From an uncultured Amphritea sp. (GTDB lineage Bacteria > Pseudomonadota > Gammaproteobacteria > Pseudomonadales > Balneatricaceae), in assembly GCF_937127095.1 (NCBI RefSeq), contig NZ_CAKZLP010000091.1, positions 1 to 51,582 of the forward strand: a DNA stretch of 51,582 nt, in the 5' to 3' direction. The notes under the pieces are model-generated. The model saw only the letters and a program-made list of their open reading frames with translations. It was not told where the DNA came from and did no database searches. The position numbers were made by a program, and so were the translations under genes. Numbering within the stretch: the stretch's first letter is position 1; each line of letters begins with the position of its first letter. Below, piece by piece: positions 24,465 to 32,658 of this stretch.

Positions 24465-25417
24465 GTACTCCAACCGGTTCTGCTTGGGTGGAGGGCTCCG
24501 GTTCACGCCTGGCAAAGTATAATTTGCTCAATCGTATCAGCTGGGGGCGGTTTTCAGTTGTCGCTGTACCGATGCTCTGGTTGGCGGTGTTTTTCTTTAT
24601 CCCCTTTTTGGTGGTGTTTAAGATCTCGCTGTCAGAAACCGCGATTGCGGTGCCTCCCTATACTGCATTGTTAGACTGGAATGTTGATGAAGCGTTTATC
24701 AATCTGAAGCTTAATCTGGGAAACTATCTGTTTCTGTTTGAGGATTCGTTTTATATCGACGCCTATCTGAGTTCGATTAAAATTGCTTCTATCTCGACCG
24801 TATTGACGCTACTGATCGCCTTTCCGATCGCTTATATGATCGCCCGCAGTAAGCCAACAACCCGTGCGTTGCTGTTGTCATTGGTGATTTTGCCGTTCTG
24901 GACCTCATTTCTGTTGCGTGTCTATGCCTGGATGGGCTTTCTTAAAAAGAATGGTCTGATTAATGAGTTTTTACTCGGTGCCGGTATTATCGATCAGCCT
25001 CTCATCATGTTGCAGACCGATTTTGCGGTTTACGTCGGGATCGTCTATACCTACTTGCCTTTCATGGTTCTGCCGCTCTATAGTGCGCTGGAAAAGATGG
25101 ATATTACTCTGTTGGAAGCGGCCGAAGATCTGGGCTCCAGGCCAGCAACCAGCTTCTTTCTCATCACGGTGCCGCTGGCGATGCCGGGTATTATTGCTGG
25201 CTGTATGCTGGTGTTTATCCCTGCGGTGGGTGAGTTTGTTATCCCTGCGTTGCTGGGCGGATCGGACACTCTGATGATTGGGCGGGTGTTGTGGGATGAG
25301 TTTTTCCTCAATCGGGACTGGCCGATGGCCTCAGCGGTTGCCGTGGTAATGCTGATTGTGCTGGTGTTGCCCATCATGTTCATTCGCAACAGTCAGGGTA
25401 AAGAGGAGACGGTCTGA
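24461..25417 (+). CDS. Polyamine ABC transporter permease, PotH/SpuG type
   Basis: This 318-residue inner-membrane protein has six hydrophobic segments and the BPD_transp_1 EAA loop (LLEAAEDLGSRPATSFFLIT, then VPLAMPGIIAG), which docks onto the ATPase. The N-terminal segment and FFIPFLVVFKISLSETAIAV match PotH/SpuG proteins. It overlaps the ATPase gene as ATGA and the next permease gene by one base (TGATG), so the three are translationally coupled. Confidence 0.9.
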   Translation: MSTPTGSAWVEGSGSRLAKYNLLNRISWGRFSVVAVPMLWLAVFFFIPFLVVFKISLSETAIAVPPYTALLDWNVDEAFINLKLNLGNYLFLFEDSFYIDAYLSSIKIASISTVLTLLIAFPIAYMIARSKPTTRALLLSLVILPFWTSFLLRVYAWMGFLKKNGLINEFLLGAGIIDQPLIMLQTDFAVYVGIVYTYLPFMVLPLYSALEKMDITLLEAAEDLGSRPATSFFLITVPLAMPGIIAGCMLVFIPAVGEFVIPALLGGSDTLMIGRVLWDEFFLNRDWPMASAVAVVMLIVLVLPIMFIRNSQGKEETV

Positions 25418-26232
25418 TGAAACGTAGATCTCTATTTTTAAATACCACCGCGACCATGGGGTTTATCTTCCTGTATGCACCGATGATAGCGTTGGTGGTA
25501 TACAGTTTTAACAAGTCTAAACTGGTAACGGTCTGGGGTGGTTGGTCGCTGAAGTGGTATGGCGAGTTGTTCCGTAATGATCAGATTATCGATGCGGCAT
25601 TGCTTAGCTTCAAGATTGCTTTCATCAGTGCCAGCGTTGCGGTGGTTCTGGGGACTATGGCTGGATTCGTTCTGAGTCGTTTCAGGCGCTTTCGGGGCAA
25701 AATGCTGCTGGCGGGCTGGATCAGTGCGCCGCTGGTGATGCCTGAGGTGATCACTGGCCTTTCTCTGCTGCTGTTGTTTGTGGCGATGGAGGGGGCGTTT
25801 GGCTGGCCATCAGGTCGTGGCACCAGCACTATTATTATTGCCCATGTTACTTTCTGTATGGCGTATGTCGCAGTGATTGTTCAGTCGCGTTTATCGCAGT
25901 TAGATGAAACTCTGGAGGAGGCGGCGATGGATCTGGGTGCTAAGCCTTCGTCGCTGTTCTTTCTGGTGACGCTGCCTCTGATCATGCCTGCGGTTATTTC
26001 TGGCTGGTTGCTGTCTTTTACCATGTCTCTGGATGATCTGGTTATCGCCAGCTTCGTATCCGGTCCGGGTAATAGTACGTTGCCGATGGTGATCTTCTCC
26101 AAAGTCCGTTTGGGGGTGTCGCCGGAAGTCAACGCGTTGGCGACACTGATGATCGCTGTAGTGGCCATCGGTGTAATCGGGGCGATGTATCAGATGCGAC
26201 GTCAGGCGAAGCTGATCGAGAAGCAAACCTAG
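25417..26232 (+). CDS. Polyamine ABC transporter permease, PotI/SpuH type
   Basis: The 271-residue partner permease has an EAA loop (LEEAAMDLGAKPSSLFFLVT, LPLIMPAVISGWLLSFTMSL) followed by DDLVIASFVSGPGNSTLPM, a stretch characteristic of PotI/SpuH and PotC proteins. It forms a heterodimer with the preceding permease. It is the last gene of the transporter operon; a clear terminator follows about 20 bases later. Confidence 0.9.
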   Translation: MKRRSLFLNTTATMGFIFLYAPMIALVVYSFNKSKLVTVWGGWSLKWYGELFRNDQIIDAALLSFKIAFISASVAVVLGTMAGFVLSRFRRFRGKMLLAGWISAPLVMPEVITGLSLLLLFVAMEGAFGWPSGRGTSTIIIAHVTFCMAYVAVIVQSRLSQLDETLEEAAMDLGAKPSSLFFLVTLPLIMPAVISGWLLSFTMSLDDLVIASFVSGPGNSTLPMVIFSKVRLGVSPEVNALATLMIAVVAIGVIGAMYQMRRQAKLIEKQT

Positions 26233-26250
26233 TAAAGGGCATTATTTCAG

Positions 26251-26275
26251 CGCCCACTCTGAGTGGGCGTTTTTG
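26251..26275 (+). terminator. Rho-independent terminator of the ABC operon
   Basis: CGCCCACT-CTG-AGTGGGCG followed by TTTTTG lies 19 bases after the last permease gene. It separates the transporter operon from the amidotransferase pair, although readthrough is possible. Confidence 0.88.
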
Positions 26276-26296
26276 TTTGAGGGTGAGAAACAGATT

Positions 26297-27013
26297 ATGA
26301 AAATTGGTATTCTGGCGACCGGTATTACACCGGATGAGTTACTCGGGCAGTATGGTTCTTATGCAGATATGTTTAAGCAACTGTTTGCATTGGTTGACGC
26401 TGACTTTGAATATGATGTATTTGATGTGCGTGATGGGGTTTTTCCTGGCAGTGCTGAAGAGTGCGATGGCTGGGTGATTACCGGGTCAAAGTTTAATGTT
26501 GATGAAAACCGCGACTGGATGCAGAAGCTTAAAAAGTTAATTCTGGAGATCGATGCCTGTAAGCGTCCGCTGTTGGGTATCTGTTTCGGTCATCAGATTA
26601 TTGCTGAAGCTTTTGGCGGTAAAGTTGAACCCTATCAGGGAGGCTGGGGTGTAGGACTGCACACTTATCAGTTACTGGGTGATAACGCCTTTATTAAAGA
26701 TGCTTCTGAGTCGTTTTCCATTAGTGCGATGCACCGCTATCAGGTGACTGAAAAACCGGGGAATGCCCGCACTTTTGCGCAGTCTGAATTCTGTCAATAT
26801 GCCGGCCTGGTCTATGGCGACAGGATTCTAACCGTGCAGGCGCACCCTGAATTCAATCTTAGTTTTGAAACTGATCTGGTGGCGCTGCGAGCCGGTGCGG
26901 TGATTCCTGATGACGTTTGTCGTGCGGGTCTTGATCAGTTGCGGGCTGAAAATGCTGCGACCGACTCTAAGCGTGTCGCACGCTGGATGTATGATTTTAT
27001 AACCGCGTCATAA
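26297..27013 (+). CDS. Class I glutamine amidotransferase-like protein (first of tandem pair)
   Basis: The 238-residue protein is a stand-alone class I amidotransferase domain of the GMP-synthase-like type. The nucleophile is in LLGICFGHQIIAEAFGG and the catalytic His in LTVQAHPEFN. In this setting it could hydrolyse a gamma-glutamyl intermediate such as gamma-glutamyl-GABA, the job of PuuD, which I do not find in the window; that role is inferred. ATG 26297 is used because the family starts KIGILATG and the paralogue downstream starts the same way. Confidence 0.8.
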   Translation: MKIGILATGITPDELLGQYGSYADMFKQLFALVDADFEYDVFDVRDGVFPGSAEECDGWVITGSKFNVDENRDWMQKLKKLILEIDACKRPLLGICFGHQIIAEAFGGKVEPYQGGWGVGLHTYQLLGDNAFIKDASESFSISAMHRYQVTEKPGNARTFAQSEFCQYAGLVYGDRILTVQAHPEFNLSFETDLVALRAGAVIPDDVCRAGLDQLRAENAATDSKRVARWMYDFITAS

Positions 27014-27032
27014 GGGCGGATCTTTTTTGTTA

Positions 27033-27057
27033 AACCGCTGCCTGCAGCGGTTTTTTT
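27033..27057 (+). terminator. Rho-independent terminator between the two amidotransferase genes
   Basis: AACCGCTGC-CT-GCAGCGGTT is a perfect 9-bp stem followed by a T-run. It lies 20 bases after the first gene and 20 bases before the second, so the second gene needs readthrough or its own promoter. Confidence 0.88.
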
Positions 27058-27076
27058 ATATCGGGAGTGGTCTGAC

Positions 27077-27784
27077 ATGAAAATAGGTATTCTCGCAGCG
27101 GGAACCAACAGTGGTGAACTGTTGGATCAGTTTGGTTCGTTCGCGCACATGACTGAGCAGATGCTTGCGGATGCTCAGTTTAATTTTCATCAATGGGATG
27201 TCAGGCTGGGTGAGTTTCCGCAATCAGTGCATGAGTGTGATGGCTGGGTGATTACCGGCTCACCCTTTAGTGCTTATGAGCCGCTGGAGTGGATTGCTAA
27301 TCTGGAGTCTCTGGTGAGAGCGATTGATCAGGCGGGTATTCCACTGATCGGTATCTGCTTTGGGCATCAGTTGATCGCTCAGGCGCTGGGTGGGGTTGTC
27401 GCTAAGGCGGGTTCTGGCTGGGGGCTTGGCGTAGATTTGTATCAGCCCACCGCGGCGGGTCAGGCGCTCTTGGGTTGTGAGCCTGTACGTTTGCATATCA
27501 TCCATCAGGATCAGGTCACCGAGCTGCCAGAGCGGGCTGAGTTGCTGGCTGGGTCATCCTTCTGCAAGAATGCTGTACTCAGTTATGGGCGTCATATTTT
27601 TACGTTGCAGGCGCATCCTGAGTTCGGTCGCGAATATATGCTAGCTGAACTGCCTGCTATTGTGCCGGACTATCTGACACCTGCAGATGCAGAGAAAGGT
27701 TTGAGGTCGCTTGAGCTGCATCAAGCTGATTCAACTCCCGTAGTTGATGCGATTGTTCGGGTCTTAAAGGGTGATTCGCTGTAA
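27077..27784 (+). CDS. Class I glutamine amidotransferase-like protein (second of tandem pair)
   Basis: This 235-residue protein is a clear but diverged paralogue of the preceding gene: both begin KIGILA and share ECDGWVITGS, IGICFGHQ, GWGLGV/GWGVGL and LQAHPEF. The Cys and His of the catalytic triad are kept. Two copies side by side suggest different gamma-glutamyl substrates, for example from putrescine and spermidine. It is convergent with the LysR gene, with three bases between stop codons. Confidence 0.8.
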   Translation: MKIGILAAGTNSGELLDQFGSFAHMTEQMLADAQFNFHQWDVRLGEFPQSVHECDGWVITGSPFSAYEPLEWIANLESLVRAIDQAGIPLIGICFGHQLIAQALGGVVAKAGSGWGLGVDLYQPTAAGQALLGCEPVRLHIIHQDQVTELPERAELLAGSSFCKNAVLSYGRHIFTLQAHPEFGREYMLAELPAIVPDYLTPADAEKGLRSLELHQADSTPVVDAIVRVLKGDSL

Positions 27785-27787
27785 TAC

Positions 27788-28768
27788 CTATACTATCTTT
27801 TGTTGCTGCTTAAACTGTTCCCAGGATTGACTTATCCCCTCTGTCTGTTGGCGCAGCCAGTGTTCAAATCGCTGAACTTTCGGCCGATTGAAATGGTGTG
27901 GTGGCGCGACCAGGTAATAACTGAAGTGAGTAGGCAGGTAGATAGGCACGGGGCAGATAAGCTGTTTTCGTTCCAGCAACTCATACACCAGGCTGAAGCG
28001 GGCCGCCGCCAGCCCCTGTCCGCTGAGCAGGGCTTCCACCAGAATATTTGAATCTGAAACCTGTAGTCTTGGGCCTTTTCCTGTCTTTGATAGTCCGAGT
28101 ACAGTGTCAATCAGGGGCCATAGATCTGTCATGTCAGGGGAGTCATCCATCAACAATGGAAGCATTCTAAGTTGCTCTTCTGTCGGGCGCCTCTCATGGG
28201 TAAGCAGTGGAAGTTCTTCTAGCTGTTCTTCTGCCGGACGTCTGTTATTTATCAGGGATGGGTGACACACCGGTATCATGTAATCCCGCATCAGTAACTT
28301 GCTGCTCAGGCCTGGGTAGTTTCCTTCACCAAAGCGGATAGCCAGATCAAGAAGGTTGTCATCAAAGCTGTCTAATTTGATACTGGGAGATATGTGAATA
28401 TTGAGACTTTCCTCCTTGGCCTGAAAACTTCCTAGTCTGGGAACAAGCCAGCGGCTGGCAAACGATGGCAGGCTGCTGAGGGTGAGTCGATGAGGGTTTG
28501 GGTCATCATTCAGATGGCTGACACCCTGTTCCAGAGAGATAAATGCTTTGCTGATGTATGGTAGCAGTTGTTGCCCTTCGCTGGTGAGTTCGACTTCTCG
28601 CGTTCGCCGATAAAATAGTGTTACTCCCAGTTGTTGCTCGAGTGTTTTGATCTGTTGGCTGATAGCGGCCTGACTGACGAACAGCTGCTCTGCTGCCAGC
28701 TTAAAGCTTTTCGTCTCTGCAGCGTGCCGGAAGGCCTGCAATGCTTTGAGTGAGGGAAGGCGGGGCAT
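27788..28768 (-). CDS. LysR-family regulator, GcvA-like, with internal duplication
   Basis: The 326-residue protein opens PRLPSLKALQAFRHAAETKS and continues with AAEQLFVSQAAISQQIKTLE, the GcvA/AmpR-type HTH. The effector domain contains FASRWLVPRLGSFQ and LDLAIRFGEGNYPGL. At residues 176-209 a 17-residue segment occurs twice in tandem (RRPAEEQLEELPLL and RRPTEEQLRMLPLL), which lengthens the protein compared with relatives of about 300 residues. It is convergent with the amidotransferase genes; its target is unknown. Confidence 0.85.
   Translation of the reverse strand: MPRLPSLKALQAFRHAAETKSFKLAAEQLFVSQAAISQQIKTLEQQLGVTLFYRRTREVELTSEGQQLLPYISKAFISLEQGVSHLNDDPNPHRLTLSSLPSFASRWLVPRLGSFQAKEESLNIHISPSIKLDSFDDNLLDLAIRFGEGNYPGLSSKLLMRDYMIPVCHPSLINNRRPAEEQLEELPLLTHERRPTEEQLRMLPLLMDDSPDMTDLWPLIDTVLGLSKTGKGPRLQVSDSNILVEALLSGQGLAAARFSLVYELLERKQLICPVPIYLPTHFSYYLVAPPHHFNRPKVQRFEHWLRQQTEGISQSWEQFKQQQKIV
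28142..28243. repeat. 51-bp tandem duplication inside the LysR gene
   Basis: Two consecutive 51-bp units encode 17-residue copies that match at most positions (RRPxEEQLxxLPLL). The copies have already diverged, so the duplication is not an immediate assembly error. It lies in the effector domain just after the CHPSLINN segment. Confidence 0.8.
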
Positions 28769-28943
28769 GGTCGCTTCCTGTGTAGTTTATAGATAAGGGT
28801 GTATGTGTAGAGCTTGTAAATAAGAGCTTGAAAAAGAGCTTATAAGTAAGAAAAGCTTAATTATATGATCTTAAAAGTCGTTTGTCGTCAGTCGTGTAAA
28901 CCCCGAATATAGGCTGCATAAGTCTGTTAATAAGGGATTTAAA

Positions 28944-29147
28944 GTGAAAACGATAATGATTATTGAGAAAGAGTGTGAGGCGTGTACACAAGTAAATCTT
29001 AATTTAAAGGGTGTTTGGAAGCGCTGGATGCACAACTATTCTAGCCGTCGTCAGTTGTTGCAGCTGGATAGGACTCAGTTGAAGGATATCGGTGTTACGC
29101 GGGAGCAGGCGCTGGAGGAGGCACGTAAGTCTTTCTGGCAGAAATGA
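28944..29147 (+). CDS. DUF1127 small protein
   Basis: The 67-residue protein ends with the DUF1127 (YjiS-like) motif: RRQLLQLDRTQLKDIGVTRE followed by QALEEARKSFW. Such small Arg-rich proteins bind RNA or partners in some bacteria, but the role here is unknown. The start is GTG 28944, with AGGG seven bases upstream; ATG 28956 in the same frame is an alternative. A strong bidirectional terminator follows. Confidence 0.8.
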   Translation: MKTIMIIEKECEACTQVNLNLKGVWKRWMHNYSSRRQLLQLDRTQLKDIGVTREQALEEARKSFWQK

Positions 29148-29186
29148 TCTGGAATAGAATGGGGCGGTTGGGTATCCTGCAGACAC

Positions 29187-29216
29187 AAAAAAGCCTGATC
29201 GTAATCAGGCTTTTTT
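29187..29216. terminator. Bidirectional rho-independent terminator
   Basis: AAAAAAGCCTGAT-CGTA-ATCAGGCTTTTTT is a 13-bp perfect dyad with A and T tracts on both sides. It serves the DUF1127 gene and the convergent cold-shock gene. Confidence 0.92.
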
Positions 29217-29256
29217 CTGGAAGCAACAGATCATAGATCTGTCAGCTTACACGGTC

Positions 29257-29463
29257 TCAGATAGCAACGATGTTTTCTGCTTGTGGACCGCGTTGACCTT
29301 GAGTTACAGAGAACTGTACCTGCTGGCCTTCTTCAAGAGTTTTGAAGCCGTTGCTCTGGATTGCACTGAAGTGTGCGAATACGTCAGGGCCATTTTCCTG
29401 CTCAATAAAACCGAAGCCTTTGTCAGCGTTAAACCATTTAACAGTACCGGTTACAGTAGCCAT
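29257..29463 (-). CDS. Cold-shock protein, CspA family
   Basis: This 68-residue single cold-shock domain has RNP1 (KGFGFIEQ) and RNP2 (DVFAHFSAI) and the usual start TVTGTVKWFNADKGFGF. It would bind single-stranded RNA or DNA as a chaperone. The upstream region on the minus strand is long and A+T-rich, with a GCCATC-GA-GATGGC hairpin (29495-29508) in the likely 5' UTR, as is common for csp genes. Confidence 0.93.
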   Translation of the reverse strand: MATVTGTVKWFNADKGFGFIEQENGPDVFAHFSAIQSNGFKTLEEGQQVQFSVTQGQRGPQAENIVAI

Positions 29464-29660
29464 GTTAGTTGTCCTATTTTATAAATAATGTTTTGCCATC
29501 GAGATGGCGGTGATGCAGGAATTTTTACTATACATTATGGAAACAGGACGAGAAGCTGAAACAGGATCTTCGAAATGATGCATAAAAATACGGTGAATCT
29601 TCAAGCACATTTAATATATACATTTAAATTTTTATTATCAACACTTTAATTCATTTATTT

Positions 29661-31133
29661 TCAGGGTTTGCCGGTTTCTGCCGCTGTTGATGGTGATCCC
29701 TCGACCCGATTGCGTGATTTTGATTTAGCCCGGTATAGCGCTCTGTCGGTACGGTTGAACAGATCTGTTCTGGATTCCGGGCTGCTGTATTGGGCTATAC
29801 CAAAGCTGGCAGTCACGTTAAGGCTCATGCCGTCAACCGTCTGTAATGAGGCTTCTATCTGTTGACGCATCTTTTCAGCTACCAGCCGGGCATTTTCCTC
29901 GTTGCAGTTTGTCAGGGCGATATAAAATTCATCGCCACCCCAACGGCATATGCTGTCGGATTTGCGCAGATTCTCAGTCAGTATTTCTGCTACCTGGGTC
30001 AGAACCTTATCACCTAACAGATGTCCCTGGGTGTCGTTGAATGTCTTAAAGTGATCGATATCGACCAGGATGGTTGATACCGGGTGTTTGTGGCGATCAG
30101 CAAAGTTGAGAATCTGTTGAAGCATCGATTCAAAGGCATGCCTGCTGGCAGTGCGGGTCAGGGGGTCGGTATTTGCCATAAACTCCAGTCGACGCTGATA
30201 TCCGCCCAGGGTGAAGTGTTGTAATAACAGGACTATCAGAATAACCACCAGGCTGATGCCCAGATTGATCCATAAGGTTGCTGTAATTTGAGATTCACTT
30301 TTCTCAGTATGTTCTACGATCAGATACCAGTTTAGCTCCGGAACAAAGCGGGTCTTAATCAGGTATTGCTGGTCACCGTTGCTATAGCTGTATGAGCCCC
30401 CCGGCTTAGCCAGGATCAGAGGCGCAATATCCCGAAGCCCGTTAACCTTGTGAATATCGTCAGCGCCTTGAAACTGGCTGCCCTGCAGGGTGACCTTGCC
30501 CTCGCGGTTGATGAAATAGACCTGGCGACCATAACGTGTCTGATAAACCTCAATCAACTCTTGTATTTTAGTAGAAGCCAGGCCAACACCGATAATTCCG
30601 AGAAACTTGCCCTGTTCATCCCTGACTTTGTGGTTGACGAACAGGGTGGTGCTGGAGCGGTCAGCCGTATCCTGGTCAATATTGATGTCGAACTCTGTTG
30701 GGTTTTTGCGGCTGCTGTAATACCAGTTATCTGCCGGATCGGTTACTGAGACCTGCTTGAGAATTCCGCTGGTGTGGTAATAGTTAGTGGTTTGTTCTGA
30801 GACAAAAAAAGCAGTGAATGCCTGGTAGCGTTCCTTAATTGCTTTCAGGTAGCGTTGCATCTGTCCAGGGTCCAACTCCCCAGCCTCAATCCAGTCATGG
30901 ACAAAGGTATCATGTGCCATCAACGATGAGACCAGCACGGGCTGTAACAGATCTCTCTGTACCTCTGAGTAGACTGTGTCACTGGTCAAGGGCAGGGTGT
31001 TGGTTTTGATATGCTGGTTGAGGGAACTGTTGGCGACATAGTAGCTGGTCAGGCTGATTGCTGTGAATGCCGCAGCCAGCAATAGACTGCTAATGATTAT
31101 AAAAGAGGGTTTACGTATCGTTATATGGCTCAT
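29661..31133 (-). CDS. Membrane diguanylate cyclase (Cache sensor + GGDEF)
   Basis: The 490-residue protein has an N-terminal membrane segment (FIIISSLLLAAAFTAISLTS), a periplasmic dCache-like sensor (~45-285), a second membrane segment (INLGISLVVILIVLLLQHFT) and a C-terminal GGDEF domain. The GGDEF domain has NTDPLTRTASRHAFESML, ILVDIDHFKTFNDTQGHLLG and the intact active site RWGGDEFYIAL. It should make c-di-GMP in response to an external small molecule. No RxxD inhibitory site is evident just upstream of GGDEF. It is transcribed alone. Confidence 0.92.
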   Translation of the reverse strand: MSHITIRKPSFIIISSLLLAAAFTAISLTSYYVANSSLNQHIKTNTLPLTSDTVYSEVQRDLLQPVLVSSLMAHDTFVHDWIEAGELDPGQMQRYLKAIKERYQAFTAFFVSEQTTNYYHTSGILKQVSVTDPADNWYYSSRKNPTEFDINIDQDTADRSSTTLFVNHKVRDEQGKFLGIIGVGLASTKIQELIEVYQTRYGRQVYFINREGKVTLQGSQFQGADDIHKVNGLRDIAPLILAKPGGSYSYSNGDQQYLIKTRFVPELNWYLIVEHTEKSESQITATLWINLGISLVVILIVLLLQHFTLGGYQRRLEFMANTDPLTRTASRHAFESMLQQILNFADRHKHPVSTILVDIDHFKTFNDTQGHLLGDKVLTQVAEILTENLRKSDSICRWGGDEFYIALTNCNEENARLVAEKMRQQIEASLQTVDGMSLNVTASFGIAQYSSPESRTDLFNRTDRALYRAKSKSRNRVEGSPSTAAETGKP

Positions 31134-31322
31134 TACATCTTATCTGTCGGATATGGAAATAGTTGGCCGACAGCCGAAATCATCCCTGGTGTCGATGGTT
31201 TAATTTTATCAGAACCGCACAGGCTACTCACCCGAGAATATGAATGTACATCTGATCTAATATTAAACAGTGCAAAGTGCACAACGAAAGTGGGCAATAG
31301 GGGTTAATTAAGTCAGAGCAGG

Positions 31323-31348
31323 AAAAAAAACCGCCCAGGGAGGGCGGT
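31323..31348 (-). terminator. Rho-independent terminator of the spuD2/puuA2 operon
   Basis: On the minus strand, ACCGCCC-TCCCT-GGGCGGT is followed by a run of T. It lies 75 bases after the stop codon of the second spuD paralogue. Confidence 0.9.
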
Positions 31349-31377
31349 AATATGGAGTAAGGCGTTACTGCTAATCA

Positions 31378-31413
31378 GTAGTGCTACTTAGTAGTGCTAC
31401 TTAATAGTGCTAA
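31378..31413. repeat. 13-bp tandem repeat in the 3' UTR of spuD2
   Basis: GTAGTGCTACTTA occurs twice in tandem (31378 and 31391), followed by a partial copy ATAGTGCTAA. It lies between the spuD2 stop codon and its terminator and is not coding. Confidence 0.7.
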
Positions 31414-31422
31414 GGTGACAGA

Positions 31423-32544
31423 TCAGTTGCCTGTTTTAATATTGGACCAGGTGCGGCTACGTACCCGGGCAATTTTAGCTGGCAGAGTTGCTGGCATGTA
31501 AAGGCGAGAGTATGTCTCTGCATCCGGGTAGATGGCGGTATCCGAGGTTATTTCAGGGTCTACCAGGTCAGTAGAGGCCTTGTTCGGATTTGCATACCAT
31601 ACGTAGTTGGTAATTTCCGCAATGATCTCGGGACGCAGCAGGAAGTTGATAAACTTGTGTGCGTTCTCGGCGTGTTTAGCGTCGGATGGGATGAGCAACA
31701 TATCAAACCAGATCTCAGTTCCCTCTTTCGGGATGCTGTAACTGATCTCTATGCCTTTGCCTGCTTCTTCCGCCCGGGCTTGTGCCTGGAAGATATCTCC
31801 GGAGTAGCCGATAGCAACACAGCTATCGCCATTGGCTAGGTCGTTAACATACTGTGACGAATGAAACTGGCGCACGTAAGGGCGAACAGCTCTGAGTGCA
31901 TTGGCCGCCGGGCTATCACTCGTATGGTTTGCTTTTGTTATGTCTGTAGAGGGCTCTCCTGCGTAGAGCAGTGCCAATGGGTATATTTCATCCGGTGAGT
32001 CCAGGAACGTGACACCGCACTCGGCCAGTTTTTTCATGTTCTCAGGGTTGAATACCAGCTCAAGACTGTCTACAGGAGCATCTTCACCCAGTACCGCCTG
32101 AACCTGCTCCAGGTTGTAGCCGATCCCTGTTGTGCCCCAAAGATAAGGGACGCCGTACTGATTGCCGGGGTCTTTGTTAGCCAGCAGTTTCATCAGAGAT
32201 GGGTCAAGATTACCCAGGTTACTGAGTTTGTTTTTATCTAATTGTCTGAATATTCCCGCTTTGATCTGCTGTTCCATGAAGTGGGAGCTGGGTACTACCA
32301 GATCATAGCCGGAATTGCCTGCCAGCAGCTTCGCTTCCAGTGTCTCGTTGCTGTCGTAGACGTCATAAACCACTTTGATACCGGTTTCAGCTTCAAACTT
32401 AGCCAGGGTGTCTTCAGCGATATAATCGGACCAGTTATAGAAGTTCAGAACTTCCTCTGCCTGTGCCAGTGGTGCCGAGATTGCCAGGCCAAGCGTCGAT
32501 ATCTGAAGCATTTTTCTGAACAGCGAAGGTACAGCTTTTGTCAT
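31423..32544 (-). CDS. Periplasmic polyamine-binding protein, SpuD/PotF type (second paralogue)
   Basis: The 373-residue protein has a signal peptide (to about SAPLAQAEE) and the family core EVLNFYNWSDYIAEDTLAKF, YDVYDSNETLEAKLLAGNSG and YLWGTTGIGYNLEQVQ. It binds putrescine, spermidine or a related amine. It follows the second puuA-like gene on the same strand and has no permease genes beside it. It probably delivers to the transporter encoded at 23-26 kb or works as a sensor. Its 5' region does not resemble the leaders of the other two paralogues. Confidence 0.88.
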   Translation of the reverse strand: MTKAVPSLFRKMLQISTLGLAISAPLAQAEEVLNFYNWSDYIAEDTLAKFEAETGIKVVYDVYDSNETLEAKLLAGNSGYDLVVPSSHFMEQQIKAGIFRQLDKNKLSNLGNLDPSLMKLLANKDPGNQYGVPYLWGTTGIGYNLEQVQAVLGEDAPVDSLELVFNPENMKKLAECGVTFLDSPDEIYPLALLYAGEPSTDITKANHTSDSPAANALRAVRPYVRQFHSSQYVNDLANGDSCVAIGYSGDIFQAQARAEEAGKGIEISYSIPKEGTEIWFDMLLIPSDAKHAENAHKFINFLLRPEIIAEITNYVWYANPNKASTDLVDPEITSDTAIYPDAETYSRLYMPATLPAKIARVRSRTWSNIKTGN

Positions 32545-32602
32545 AAGGAACTGCCTCTTTTAGATGTTTTGTTATGAGTGTTTGGTAATCTATCTCTTTA
32601 AT

Positions 32603-32630
32603 CCTTAACCTGCTGTGATGCAGGTTAAGG
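32603..32630. other. Strong intergenic hairpin between puuA2 and spuD2
   Basis: CCTTAACCTGC-TGTGAT-GCAGGTTAAGG is a perfect 11-bp stem with a six-base loop and no T-run on either strand. In the puuA2-spuD2 message it could protect a processed 3' end or set relative expression. Confidence 0.6.
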
Positions 32631-32658
32631 CTGTGTTAGTTATGATGGTTGAACCAGT

